Positions 25,222-34,105 of a stretch of 64,000 nucleotides of DNA are shown here, piece by piece. The notes under the pieces are model-generated. The model did no database searches and was not told the origin of the DNA. It saw only the letters and a list, made by a program, of their open reading frames with translations. The stretch comes from JAGOUA01 sp964645655 (GTDB lineage: Bacteria; Patescibacteriota; Patescibacteriia; 2-12-FULL-60-25). The DNA lies in NCBI GenBank assembly GCA_964645655.1, contig CAZXZS010000001.1, positions 372,001-436,000 on the forward strand, given 5' to 3'. The number at the start of each line of letters is the position of its first letter. Position 1 is the first letter of the stretch. A program made the position numbers and the translations under genes.

Positions 25222-27129
25222 TTATTGCTTCATGGCATTGCCAAACATCGCACCCATTTCGTTACCGGGGAGTGGCTCTTTGGCTGGCATTGCTCCGGCC
25301 ATTGAGTCTATGGCAGGTGCATCACCGGGTGCTATGTCGGTCATACCGGAGCCCGGCGGTGTTATGTCGGCAGGATTCGGCACTACGGGTGCAGGTTTCT
25401 GTTCAGCGATGTAATTGGTTGGTTCCCAGCCGTAGTCCTCAAAGAGCTTCAGTAAAATCTTGAATTTCTTTACCGAGTACACCGTGCCAGTTTCGGGATC
25501 GACGAGTTCGTTCACGTCTTTAATCAATCCCCAGAGTTCCAAGTCTTTTGATTTGCGAAGTTCGGATGATGTGGCAAGGCTTGATGTGGATTCGAGGGAC
25601 ATCTCGTATTCGTAGTCAAAGATTCCGTCGAGGTTTTCGGTAGTATCGTCTATAAGTCCATGACGCATCAGGATTGCGACGGCCTTGTCTGGCATTACGG
25701 ACTTGGTTGTCCAGAATTGCTTCATCATGCAAATCCAGTGTTCAAAGTGCATCACGTAGGAGTTGCGAAGCATGATCAGGAAGAGCTTTACTCCCTCGAG
25801 TGTTGCTTCTCGCATAAACGATGCAACGGTTGCAGTTTGTTTTTGGTCTGCACCGGCAGTGGTGGTGTATTCGTCTATGCCAACTGCGATTCTCATCGCT
25901 TCTTTGATGTGATCGGGTTCGACGAACGCAGAGGCATTCACATCTCCAAACTTCAGCTCACGCACGGAGTTCGGGTCATTCGTCCATAGGATTCCGAGTG
26001 GTCTCACGCTGATGCTTGATTGCTTATAACCGGGGAGAGCTACCGGTGCGGCCGCAATCATGCTGTGTATTCTCATCGTCACGGCATCTACTCGTTGGTT
26101 GGTTACGGAGTTCAAAAGTTCTTGCAGGTGGTCTACAAGTTTGGGAATGCCGAGCCAGTAGAACGAGAACGGTCGTGGGAAGAAGCCGGTTCGGGAGTAT
26201 GGTTTCGTTTGGTGGTCGTAGGGATTGTCGTTGTCTTTGATCTCGATTGGTGTTCCGTCCATTGGCAAGAACACGCAGAAGTGGTCGTCAGTCCATCGCT
26301 CTACGACTTCAAAGAGCTTATCGCTTGAGACAGGCACTTGGACCGGATTATTTGGGTTGCCTTGGATTGGTGTGGACGCCTTGGTTGTTTCTCGGAGGCT
26401 CTTTCGCAGTTGGATCAGGACTTCCTTTCGCACGTAGGCATAGTCGGTCGTATCGCCACCGGACTTTATAACTTCACCGTCTTTGTCCACGAATTGATTC
26501 CATGTGCTTGCAGGTACGTCGGAGTATTGGGCTTTCATTTCGTCCAACGTCAGCACGTATCGGTGGAATACGGGGAATGGGTCGGCCATCTTTTTCATTC
26601 GGGGGTGGGGGTAGAAGTTGTAAATGTCTACCGGATCAAAGTCTGGTCGGAATACGATTTTGGATGTGGCAGTTTTAAATATCAGCTTCTTGATCTTGTC
26701 GATCATGCCGATTTCTTTCTGTCTCTTTTTCTTAGTCTCTTTCTTGAGGAAGTCTTTGCCAATGGTCGTTCCGCAGATGAATACCTGCAGGAAGTAGTCG
26801 ATCAAGTCGTCACTCATGCCAATCTCCCAGAGCCAGAGGATCAGGTCTTTGACGGCTTCACTGTTCTTACCCTCGAGCTTGAAGTCAGGGGTAATGCCGA
26901 CGGTCTTTTGTAAAAAGGTCTTGATGTACGCAAAGACTTGCGGAATGAAGACATTGGATTGCCACACTTCGCCGTCTGTCGTCTGTTCCAGTTCTACGGC
27001 ACGATCACCGTTGAAAGAGGAGAACAGCTTATAACCCCGATCAAATTCGGGTTTGAAATAGTACATGAAGTTCTTTTTCGCTTCATCGTACTCGGTATTA
27101 TATTTTTGCAGTTCTTTGGTGTTGGCCAT
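25222..27129 (-). CDS. Portal protein
   Basis: 635 aa, of the length of short-tailed-phage portals. The N-terminus (NTEYDEAKKNFMYYFKPEFD) is helical; the middle holds NVFIPQVFAYIKTFLQKTVG and WLGIPKLVDHLQELLNSVTN, a long helix followed by QRVDAVTMRI like the portal wing/stem region. The C-terminal 100 residues are Pro/Gly/Met-rich. It follows the terminase with a 1-nt gap, the standard order. It forms the ring through which DNA is packed. Confidence 0.8.
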   Translation of the reverse strand: MANTKELQKYNTEYDEAKKNFMYYFKPEFDRGYKLFSSFNGDRAVELEQTTDGEVWQSNVFIPQVFAYIKTFLQKTVGITPDFKLEGKNSEAVKDLILWLWEIGMSDDLIDYFLQVFICGTTIGKDFLKKETKKKRQKEIGMIDKIKKLIFKTATSKIVFRPDFDPVDIYNFYPHPRMKKMADPFPVFHRYVLTLDEMKAQYSDVPASTWNQFVDKDGEVIKSGGDTTDYAYVRKEVLIQLRKSLRETTKASTPIQGNPNNPVQVPVSSDKLFEVVERWTDDHFCVFLPMDGTPIEIKDNDNPYDHQTKPYSRTGFFPRPFSFYWLGIPKLVDHLQELLNSVTNQRVDAVTMRIHSMIAAAPVALPGYKQSSISVRPLGILWTNDPNSVRELKFGDVNASAFVEPDHIKEAMRIAVGIDEYTTTAGADQKQTATVASFMREATLEGVKLFLIMLRNSYVMHFEHWICMMKQFWTTKSVMPDKAVAILMRHGLIDDTTENLDGIFDYEYEMSLESTSSLATSSELRKSKDLELWGLIKDVNELVDPETGTVYSVKKFKILLKLFEDYGWEPTNYIAEQKPAPVVPNPADITPPGSGMTDIAPGDAPAIDSMAGAMPAKEPLPGNEMGAMFGNAMKQ

Positions 27130-27130
27130 A

Positions 27131-28783
27131 TTAGTAAAGTTTCATTGATCGACCTTTGGTCGCTTTCGGCATTGCGCTTGGCAGTTCCTTGAGTCCTTGC
27201 CATGCGAGCATTGCTGAAATAAGGCAGTCGTCTTTTTGTCCTGTTTCCGCTCCCATTCCGTGTCGGTTGCTTTCATTGGTGTGTACGAAGGTCATCATCT
27301 GGCTTACGGTTGCCGTGCTTGAGAGTCCGATTTCCTCGTCACGCAATCCGGCGATAAAGTCGTCGACCATGAGGGGCTTTGTGGTTTGGGTTGTTTTCCA
27401 TCCCAGTTCCTTTCTCTTGGTGTTGGTGACTTTGTCGAATACGGTTCTTTGGTAAAGATTGCCGTACTCTGCTTTGAGAGCGTTTATTACCGCTAGTCCA
27501 TGATTGTTTATTTCGATGACAGCCAGTGCTTCGTTGAACAGTTCGGCAGCCTGTTTGATTTTCTTGGCAAACAGGTCTGGTTGTATCTGTCCCACGTAGC
27601 TTCCGACTTCACGTCCGGTCATCTTGTCGATTACCGTGATTGCCGAGTCATCTTGTCCGATCCCTTCGCTTGGGTCTGCGCCCAGGCTGTAGAAGTGTCT
27701 CGGATTCGGTTCCTCGTAAATCAGGATGTCATCGAGCTTTCGTATCGGGGCCCGGGTGAATTTCGATTGGGATTCCACGTACTGTTTCGGAATGACTGCT
27801 TTACTCGATGCCACGAACGCTTCCTCAATGCTTGCTGGGTACTCTTGCTTAAACTTCTCTAGGTCTCCACCGCAGAGGTTTCGGATTGCCCAGCGTCGCC
27901 AGTTCAGTTGCTCTAGGGTCAGCTTTGTCTTTGCGAGCAATTCCTTTTCGTATTCGTCCAGTGTTTCGGAAAACTTTATCTTTTCTTTATCACTGGTGAA
28001 GTCCGTGCTGTATTCGGGCATCAGGTGCCATGGTAGGAAGATGAGTTCAAATTCGTTCTTACCGGCCAGTGCGTCTTGCACTGCTCGGTAGAAGTATTCG
28101 CCGTCACCTCCGAAGCCATTGGCAGTGGATTCTAGAAATACGCTGGTGTTTGGCAGATTCGGGATTGCTTGCAATGCCGAGAGCATCAAGTCTTTGGCAT
28201 TTTTCCAGAAGGCCACCTCGGAGCCGTGGAAGTTGTGGAGGGTCAAACCTCTACCCACTTTCACTTTGTCTGCGGTTGCTATCACCATTCGGCTTCGCAG
28301 TCCGGGGTCTTTTCCTCTCGTTTTCTCGTTAGGATTCTCGAACACCATCTGCTTCTTGTTGTCGTACCGTCGCATTGGCTTTGCCCAGAGTGGAAGCAGG
28401 TCGTAGAACAGCTTACTCATGGCAAAGATTGCGTCTGTTGATTCGGGTTCGTGGGCAACGATCAGCGAGTTGGTGTTGTCGTACCGTGCAGTCCTTTCGA
28501 ATATCAGGGCTTCGCACAGTGTTGAGACTCCCTCCTGTCTGGCCTTGAGGATAATCATCCGTATTGGCTTTCCGAGTGCTCGCAGTTTCTTGATCCGGTT
28601 GTAGATCAGGGATTGAGCGGTATTCAGGTGTAAAAGAACAGTTTGCTGATCTTTGGTTTTTATTGATAAACAATGCTCGATGAATGTTTGCGAATCAGCG
28701 TCACAAATCATCGCCACCTCCACAAGGTCGTTAACCATCTGGAGGGGGTTGTTTCTCTCTGGCTTTTCGTAGAATTTGTTCAT
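27131..28783 (-). CDS. Terminase large subunit
   Basis: 550 aa. ATPase half: IILKARQEGVSTL (Walker A variant, about residues 80-92), SLIVAHEPESTDAIFAMSK, then NFHGSEVAFWKN (Walker B, acidic in the loop) and STANG coupling motif. Nuclease half: SLGADPSEGIGQDDSAITVI with the first metal-binding Asp, and VIEINNHG and DDFIAGLRDEEIGL with the others. It cuts and pumps phage DNA into the head. The start overlaps the small-subunit gene by 53 nt. Confidence 0.88.
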   Translation of the reverse strand: MNKFYEKPERNNPLQMVNDLVEVAMICDADSQTFIEHCLSIKTKDQQTVLLHLNTAQSLIYNRIKKLRALGKPIRMIILKARQEGVSTLCEALIFERTARYDNTNSLIVAHEPESTDAIFAMSKLFYDLLPLWAKPMRRYDNKKQMVFENPNEKTRGKDPGLRSRMVIATADKVKVGRGLTLHNFHGSEVAFWKNAKDLMLSALQAIPNLPNTSVFLESTANGFGGDGEYFYRAVQDALAGKNEFELIFLPWHLMPEYSTDFTSDKEKIKFSETLDEYEKELLAKTKLTLEQLNWRRWAIRNLCGGDLEKFKQEYPASIEEAFVASSKAVIPKQYVESQSKFTRAPIRKLDDILIYEEPNPRHFYSLGADPSEGIGQDDSAITVIDKMTGREVGSYVGQIQPDLFAKKIKQAAELFNEALAVIEINNHGLAVINALKAEYGNLYQRTVFDKVTNTKRKELGWKTTQTTKPLMVDDFIAGLRDEEIGLSSTATVSQMMTFVHTNESNRHGMGAETGQKDDCLISAMLAWQGLKELPSAMPKATKGRSMKLY

Positions 28784-29159
28784 AGCTTAGGTCTGTTCCT
28801 AATAACCCTTGTGTGTCGTTACTGCCTTTCGGGGCCCCTCGTGTTCGATCAAGTATCTCTTTGACTGCACGAAATTTAACGTTGTCATCGGAGCTACCCA
28901 TAAGAGCGACCAGCATACTTGAGGCAATGTTACTGTTCTTGGCCAGTGTCTCATCAGATAAAACGCCCAGCAGTGCAGTCTTTTCATTGCTGTATTTGTC
29001 GTATTCCTCTCTGAGTAAGCCGCCGAATTTAAACCATCCCTCGACCGTGTATGCGGAGACTCTGAGCTTCTTTGCAATGACAGCATACGACTCGCTCTCA
29101 TACTTGAGGCGCATCGCTTCTCGGTATCTGTAGCTTTGTAAGTCAATCTTTTTGCTCAT
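28731..29159 (-). CDS. Terminase small subunit (HTH)
   Basis: 142 aa. An N-terminal helix-turn-helix (RLKYESESYAVIAKKLRVSAYTVEGWF, read in two parts around residue 20) and a helical C-terminal half with MGSSDDNVKFRAVKEILDRT, a segment seen in small terminases and their oligomerisation region. It is directly upstream of terL and overlaps it. It would recognise the packaging site. Confidence 0.7.
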   Translation of the reverse strand: MSKKIDLQSYRYREAMRLKYESESYAVIAKKLRVSAYTVEGWFKFGGLLREEYDKYSNEKTALLGVLSDETLAKNSNIASSMLVALMGSSDDNVKFRAVKEILDRTRGAPKGSNDTQGLLGTDLSYEQILRKAREKQPPPDG

Positions 29160-29964
29160 TTTGTTGGGTTTTACCGGGTTTTACGGGGTTTATGTGCCCT
29201 AAAGACCTCGAGCAAATCTCTGCAATCGCCTCACTCTCGGTCATTTTTGTTTCTTTAATCAGGACAGTTAGCGCTTCGTCTATGGCATTCTTTTGCGGAT
29301 TGGTGACGTTGAAGCTTATAAGGGCAATGGTCTCTCGGCTCTTGTTTATGTCCTGCGTTACCTTTGCCACTTTCACTCCTTTGGTTTTGGCAAAGGCCGT
29401 GACTGATTCAATGAATTCATCGGCGGCTTCTTTCGGGTCTTTGTCGACGATGAAGTTTAGAGCAACAAAGTTCTCACGCTCGGCTTTCTTGAGCTCGATC
29501 ATTTTCTTTTCTATTTCGTCTTTCACGAGGTCGAGTGCGTCTTTGACATTCACGTCCTCCTCGCCGAGATTGCTTGCGATCTCTTTGATCGAGTAGCCAT
29601 TCTGGGTCAGTTCATAGGCGAGCTTGCCGAGTTTGAGTTGCTGGTTGGACCCGTGAATGTTGTCAGTCAGTCCGTAGAGCTTGGCTTCGTCCTCGCTTTT
29701 GAAGTCGTGGATGTTCGCTTCGATCTCGTCATTGCCGAGCTCCCCGAGCACTTTCCATGTGTGGTAACCGCCGACAATCACATAGCCGTCTTTGACTTTC
29801 ATGTTCGGCCAAACGCCGACTTGGATCGGCTTGGTCTGTCCGTATCGGGTCAGGGCTTTTTTAAGCGACGAAAATTGTCGGGCGTTCATCTCGTTGGGAT
29901 TCCAAGAGTTCGGAACGCATTCCTTAATTTTCACCGTCTTGATTTGTGTTTTTGTTTTGGTCAT
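29143..29964 (-). CDS. ParB-like nuclease-domain protein
   Basis: 273 aa. The N-terminal domain (KIKECVPNSWNPNEMN ... GYVIVGGYHTWKVLGELG ... LTDNIHGSNQQLKLGKLAYEL) is the ParB/Srx fold with its (G)GYHT box in place of GE(R/H)R, followed by the helix-turn-helix region (YSIKEIASNLGEEDVNVKDA). Phage ParB-like proteins beside a DNA methyltransferase and terminase are common; roles in CTP-dependent DNA binding or host control are discussed. Its start overlaps the methylase stop (ATGA). Confidence 0.75.
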   Translation of the reverse strand: MTKTKTQIKTVKIKECVPNSWNPNEMNARQFSSLKKALTRYGQTKPIQVGVWPNMKVKDGYVIVGGYHTWKVLGELGNDEIEANIHDFKSEDEAKLYGLTDNIHGSNQQLKLGKLAYELTQNGYSIKEIASNLGEEDVNVKDALDLVKDEIEKKMIELKKAERENFVALNFIVDKDPKEAADEFIESVTAFAKTKGVKVAKVTQDINKSRETIALISFNVTNPQKNAIDEALTVLIKETKMTESEAIAEICSRSLGHINPVKPGKTQQNEQKD

Positions 29965-30980
29965 ACGGTTACGATCATGTACTCGATGTTATTGCTCTGG
30001 TTGCGGCCACCGGCGTTTGATACCGACCACTTGTGATCAAGCATTTGCACTTCGGCTTTGCGATACTTTTGCACCATTGCCAATAACTTTTCCGGCTTCA
30101 CGCCGATGTCCTCTTTATTTTGGCCGAGAGAGATAACCCACTGAGGGATATGCTTGGCGGCCTCAAACATTCGTTCAAGAAAATCATCGGCGATCTTGTT
30201 TGAAAATCCACTCGGCTTGTTATCCAGCTTTTTGCCGACGAGCAGGTTATCTAAAATCCCATACTCAACCTCGTAGGCAGAAGAGCCAGGATAAGGAGGA
30301 TCAAAATAAACAACATCACCCTGAACAGTCTTGAGGAAATCAAACACGTCTTTTTGGTGTATTTCATTGTCTTGATGGTTGTCGAAAATTCCATGATTAA
30401 CTTCGTCTTTTAATTTTTCCAAAGTGAGCATGGGATTCTGGATCATCCGCAGGTTTTTCGGGGCATGCGACTTAGATCGGAGCGGCCACTCCCATTTGCG
30501 AGCTTCCAAATCCAGCGTGTCCCGGGTGTGCGTAAACTTTCCGAATTGTCTGCACGACAGAATGAATTTGATGATAAGGTGCATAAGCAAGTATCGTTTG
30601 GTTTCGTTTTCCACCTGTCTGGCGGCCACCACAGCATTGTCTAAAAAGTCTGCAATCTTGCTGGTGAAAACTTTCGGGCAGTAATTCTTTTTTATAAATC
30701 CGTCATGCTTAGTTTCCACAAACAACCTTGCCAAGTCCTCGCTCTCTAACTTCACAGAATTGTTGGCGATAATTGCTTTGCCAATAATCAGGGATCGGTA
30801 TGCAATGTCGTTTGAAATAACTTTGTATCCTTTTGCTTTGGCGTAGAGACTCACTGATCCGCCGCCGAGAAAGGCGTCGATAAAAACTCCTTCTTTTTTC
30901 TTGATCGGCTTAAAAATATATTTGACCAGCTTTCGCTTGCCGCCGAAATAACTTGGTAATGATTGAAATTTGGAAAACAT
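29961..30980 (-). CDS. DNA N6-adenine methyltransferase (D12/Dam class)
   Basis: 339 aa from the ATG at 30980 (MFSKFQSLPSYFGGKRKLVK). Motif X YFGGKRKLV, motif I DAFLGGGSVSLYAKAKG and motif IV DVVYFDPPYPG are clear, in the order of Dam-like D12 enzymes that methylate adenine in duplex DNA using S-adenosylmethionine. It is the first gene of the leftward late operon and would mark phage DNA against host restriction. An in-frame ATG 11 codons upstream adds a poorly supported extension. Confidence 0.8.
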   Translation of the reverse strand: MFSKFQSLPSYFGGKRKLVKYIFKPIKKKEGVFIDAFLGGGSVSLYAKAKGYKVISNDIAYRSLIIGKAIIANNSVKLESEDLARLFVETKHDGFIKKNYCPKVFTSKIADFLDNAVVAARQVENETKRYLLMHLIIKFILSCRQFGKFTHTRDTLDLEARKWEWPLRSKSHAPKNLRMIQNPMLTLEKLKDEVNHGIFDNHQDNEIHQKDVFDFLKTVQGDVVYFDPPYPGSSAYEVEYGILDNLLVGKKLDNKPSGFSNKIADDFLERMFEAAKHIPQWVISLGQNKEDIGVKPEKLLAMVQKYRKAEVQMLDHKWSVSNAGGRNQSNNIEYMIVTV

Positions 30981-31112
30981 ATAAATTAATTCAAATCTCT
31001 GACACCCGCGCATCCCCCGTAGATTTTTTATTTACTCGAAACCCGTGAGCTCCGAGCAGTGTGAGGTCGATTACAGGTTGCGGATGTCGACCATCGGGGT
31101 ATCAGAGAGCTG

Positions 31113-31237
31113 ACAACAACTGAAAACGAAAAGAGCTCGCGATCCGATACCACAAAATGTGATAATTGGATCGCGAGCTCTTAAACTCGGAATACCTTTC
31201 AGGATGCCCCTTGAGGCATATGCTATTCAGTTGTTGT
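31113..31237 (-). ncRNA. Nested three-stem RNA leader of the late operon
   Basis: An outer 12-bp perfect stem ACAACAACTGAA/TTCAGTTGTTGT (31113-31124 with 31226-31237) encloses a 15-bp perfect stem (31131-31145 with 31168-31182, AAGAGCTCGCGATCC) and a small ATGCC/GGCAT hairpin (31204-31219). The inner stem is capped by CACA/TGTG. Leftward transcription from the promoter just to the right should start almost exactly at the base of the outer stem. The element could be a stable 5' leader or a small RNA. Confidence 0.6.
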
Positions 31238-31241
31238 TTTT

Positions 31242-31271
31242 ATTATAGCACCACCTGAAAAGTCTGTGCAA
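31242..31271 (-). promoter_or_regulatory. Late (leftward) sigma70-type promoter
   Basis: On the minus strand: -35 TTGCAC (31266-31271), 18-bp spacer ending in TGC (extended -10) and -10 TATAAT (31242-31247). It is the only strong promoter seen before the 21-kb late operon. Confidence 0.8.
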
Positions 31272-31376
31272 GTAAACAGGGTGTGCATAATTTTTGGAGG
31301 GTGTCTAAAGCTCTTAAAAAGCGTGGGAACACGGGGCTTGCCGGGGAGTGGATAAAATGGCCTTGCATATATATTG

Positions 31377-31415
31377 GACTTACTGTACACTTATGATAAG
31401 TAAGTCGAATATAAT
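31377..31415 (+). promoter_or_regulatory. Rightward cargo promoter with palindromic operator
   Basis: The -10 TATAAT (31410-31415) lies 23 nt before the ATG at 31439. Overlapping the -35 region is an inverted repeat GACTTAC (31377-31383) / GTAAGTC (31400-31406). AbiEi proteins bind such inverted repeats to repress their operon, so this is a candidate AbiEi operator. It does not resemble the CI operators at 45.15-45.21 kb. Confidence 0.55.
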
Positions 31416-31438
31416 CAAATTAACCACTAATTCAACCT

Positions 31439-31942
31439 ATGACCAAAAAAGAGCACAACCATGCGGAAGAAGGTAAAAGGTATCTCAAAAAGTTTGAGAT
31501 TGTTGAAACTGACGTCGAATTGCCGATTCAGGGTCAGGTTCGAGATCCGGAGGATTTGTATAAATTCCTTAAAGACTTAGAGAACGAGAGTGTGCCTAAG
31601 GTAATTGGCATATATCTTGATGATAAGAACCTATTTCTTGGTCATCAAGTCTTTCTTGGTTCGTCTCCCAAGAATTTTGATACCCAAATGCTCTGGCACT
31701 ACTTTTCTCTCTTTTTGGCCAAGAAATTTATAATCCTTCTCAATCACCCGGGCTCTATTGATCCTACGCCGGATGAGGAGGACAAGAAACTCATGCGAGC
31801 TCTGCAAGCCGACTCGCAGGTTCTCTCTTTCAAACCATTCTTTGCCGATTTTATTATCGTAGCCCAAAAGTCTTACTTTAGTATGGCCACGAATGACGGC
31901 ACAGCTGGAGGCGGCCACCAAAAACATATTCCAGAGGAATAA
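31439..31942 (+). CDS. RadC-like (JAB/MPN) domain protein with altered metal motif
   Basis: 167 aa. VIGIYLDDKNLFLGHQVFLG and LLNHPGSIDPTPDEEDKKLMRAL correspond to the RadC/MPN+ core, where the usual HNHPSG..PTPS..D motif has become LNHPGSIDPTPDEED: the first zinc His is a Leu, the second His and the distal Asp remain. RadC proteins are often carried by mobile elements; their role is unsettled. The lost ligand suggests a weak or non-catalytic form. First gene of the cargo operon, 10 nt before abiEi. Confidence 0.65.
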   Translation: MTKKEHNHAEEGKRYLKKFEIVETDVELPIQGQVRDPEDLYKFLKDLENESVPKVIGIYLDDKNLFLGHQVFLGSSPKNFDTQMLWHYFSLFLAKKFIILLNHPGSIDPTPDEEDKKLMRALQADSQVLSFKPFFADFIIVAQKSYFSMATNDGTAGGGHQKHIPEE

Positions 31943-31952
31943 TTTTAAATCT

Positions 31953-32534
31953 ATGAAACAGCTTAAGGCATTACAAACATTGCAGGCGTCAGGGAAAAAG
32001 ATATTTTCCTCTGCTGATCTGCAGAAAATATTGCAAGTTGCAGATTCCAACTACAGCCACGTACAAGCCACTCGATTGGTCAAAGAGGGCGTGATCGAGC
32101 GAGTCATGAGGGGTTGGTACGTCTTAACGTCCAATCGGCCGTCGGATTTTGAATTGGCCAATGTGCTTTATGGCCCCTCATATGTATCTTTGGATTCAGC
32201 TCTCAACTTTTACGGCATCTTGGTGCAGTCTCCCCAAGAAGTTATTTCGGCTACGACCGGTCTTGCTCGAAAAATTGAAGCTGGCGGCAAAAATTTTTCG
32301 TATGTCCACCTTGATCAGAAATACTACAGCGACTATCAGAAGTCCGGGGACTTTTTAATTGCCTCCCCCGAAAAAGCATTGGTTGATGGCATGTTTTTTG
32401 TCGCGCTTGGCAGAGGATCGCTTTCGATTGAGGAATTAAACTTGCAGTCAGTCGATAAGAAAAAGGTCAAAGAAATCGCCTCGAGAATAACCAATAAGGC
32501 GTTTAAGAATTACTTCGCTTCAATAAAACTCTAA
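31953..32534 (+). CDS. AbiEi-family antitoxin/transcriptional regulator
   Basis: 193 aa from the ATG at 31953. The N-terminal winged helix (LQASGKKIFSSADLQKILQV) and the following RLVKEGVIERVMRGWYVL are the AbiEi DNA-binding part; YVSLDSALNFYGIL and SPEKALVDGMFF match the C-terminal antitoxin domain. AbiEi represses its own operon and blocks the toxin AbiEii. The toxin gene starts 4 nt after this stop. Confidence 0.82.
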   Translation: MKQLKALQTLQASGKKIFSSADLQKILQVADSNYSHVQATRLVKEGVIERVMRGWYVLTSNRPSDFELANVLYGPSYVSLDSALNFYGILVQSPQEVISATTGLARKIEAGGKNFSYVHLDQKYYSDYQKSGDFLIASPEKALVDGMFFVALGRGSLSIEELNLQSVDKKKVKEIASRITNKAFKNYFASIKL

Positions 32535-32538
32535 ACCT

Positions 32539-33597
32539 ATGATCTCCAAAGACCAAATCAATGAATTTTCAAAACGACTCGCCATTGATGAGTTCACGAT
32601 AATTCGTGAATACATTCAGGTTGTTTTCTTGAGTATTTTTTATAGCACAGCCCAGAGTCAAAAAGTTTACTTCAAAGGTGGCACGGCTATTCGTTTGCTT
32701 TTGAAATCCGGCCGCTTTTCTGAAGACTTAGATTTTACGGCCGAGCTTACTGCCAAAGAGCTTGACCCTTTGGTAAACGAGACGGTGAAAAAGATGAGCG
32801 CGATCATTCCGGATATGAAGCTCAAACGCACCGAGGAAAACAAGTATGCGTACACTGGCATCTTGAGTTATCGGCCTGAAGGGATGAAGCATCCCCTTAA
32901 TATCCACCTCGACTTTTCACTTCGAGAGAAGCCGGAGACTTCTAAGGAGACCGTGCTCGAGAGTGATTTTCCGGTCGTTCCGTTGCCGGTTGTGAGGCAC
33001 ATGGATTGGCAGGAAATTCTTGCTGAAAAGATCAGAGCATTTTTGTATCGCTTGAAGGGACGTGATGTCTACGATCTTTGGTTCATGCTTCAGAAAGGGG
33101 TCGAGCTTGATTGGGAGATGATCAATCGCAAGACTGCTTTCTACGACATGAAAACGTCGCTTCAAGACCTCATGGATCGCATTGGTCATTTTGAGGACAA
33201 GAAACTTAAGCAGGACTTGGCAAAATTTTTGCCAGCTCGTGACAGAAATTTCGTTGATCATCTTAAAGCTTTGACCATGAGCCAATTGGTATCACGGCAG
33301 GGCTTTACTATCGCTCGAAGCGAAAATCTTGATTACACCCAAATGCCGGGCGGCTCTTTTTCCGGGACCGACAAACTTATTTACGATCTCAAGAAAACGA
33401 AGATCAAATCGCTTAAACGTCAGGACGAAAACTCTATCCACGTAACGATCCTCAATGAGGACGCTCAGGAACGTTCCGGCTATATTCGGGCCCGGACACG
33501 CAATGGCGTGCGTGAGCTGGATGTCATTGAACTCAATGCTAGTTCGTTAAAGGGCAAGTCTTACGATGAGCTAATAAACCATGAGTTCGGATCATGA
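32539..33597 (+). CDS. AbiEii-family nucleotidyltransferase toxin
   Basis: 352 aa. FKGGTAIRLLLKSGRFSEDLDF holds the polymerase-beta-like GG-S/T and DLD metal-binding residues; EILAEKIRAFLYRLKGRDVYDLW is the second family signature. AbiEii stops growth by transferring nucleotides (tRNA is the target in studied relatives), giving abortive infection. After about residue 245 comes an extra region of about 100 aa (lysine-rich, then beta-like) that is not in short members. Directly follows its antitoxin. Confidence 0.82.
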   Translation: MISKDQINEFSKRLAIDEFTIIREYIQVVFLSIFYSTAQSQKVYFKGGTAIRLLLKSGRFSEDLDFTAELTAKELDPLVNETVKKMSAIIPDMKLKRTEENKYAYTGILSYRPEGMKHPLNIHLDFSLREKPETSKETVLESDFPVVPLPVVRHMDWQEILAEKIRAFLYRLKGRDVYDLWFMLQKGVELDWEMINRKTAFYDMKTSLQDLMDRIGHFEDKKLKQDLAKFLPARDRNFVDHLKALTMSQLVSRQGFTIARSENLDYTQMPGGSFSGTDKLIYDLKKTKIKSLKRQDENSIHVTILNEDAQERSGYIRARTRNGVRELDVIELNASSLKGKSYDELINHEFGS

Positions 33598-33607
33598 GTA
33601 AAAATAT

Positions 33608-34105
33608 ATGGACAATTTCAATATTTTCTTAGCTAAATATTTATACATCTTCGAAATTGTCATTGCGGCCATCTATTTTTTCTTGCAGACCAGAAATAAA
33701 CAAAAGTTGATCACTGTTCTCTCGGCTATATTTTTGCCATTGGCTTATGTCCTCACCCAAGTAATCGCGACGTTCTACTTCGATCCACGGCCATTTGTAG
33801 TCGGCCACTTCACACCTCTTATTCCTCACTCTCCGGATAATGGGTTTCCGTCTGATCACATGTTGCTTACTAGCGCGATTGCTTCAATTCTATTCGTATA
33901 CGACAAAAGAATTGGTGCTTTAGCGTGGGTAATAGCAATCGTTGTCGGCATTTCCAGAGTGTATGCAGGTATTCATCACCTTACAGATGTTGTGGGAAGT
34001 GCGGTTATAGTCATTGCATCGATGTGGATTGCAAAAAAATACATTCTACCGGAAGTCGCCAAGACCAAGCTCTATAAACGATATTTTGAACCCCAATCAC
34101 TATGA
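33608..34105 (+). CDS. PAP2 family phosphatase, possible undecaprenyl-diphosphatase
   Basis: 165 aa, five or six helices. PAP2 motifs: YFDPRPF (the K/R-x6-RP region, reduced), FPSDHMLLTSA (PSGH form) and SRVYAGIHHLTDVVGS with the catalytic His. The size and motif spacing fit BcrC-type enzymes that dephosphorylate undecaprenyl-diphosphate and give bacitracin resistance, typically under an ECF factor. An ECF factor lies two genes on. Confidence 0.75.
   Translation: MDNFNIFLAKYLYIFEIVIAAIYFFLQTRNKQKLITVLSAIFLPLAYVLTQVIATFYFDPRPFVVGHFTPLIPHSPDNGFPSDHMLLTSAIASILFVYDKRIGALAWVIAIVVGISRVYAGIHHLTDVVGSAVIVIASMWIAKKYILPEVAKTKLYKRYFEPQSL

Noticed and set aside
31131..31182. The 15-bp inverted repeat as a transposon end pair
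   Set aside because: It encloses only 22 nt, has no flanking target duplication and lies within a larger fold next to a promoter.
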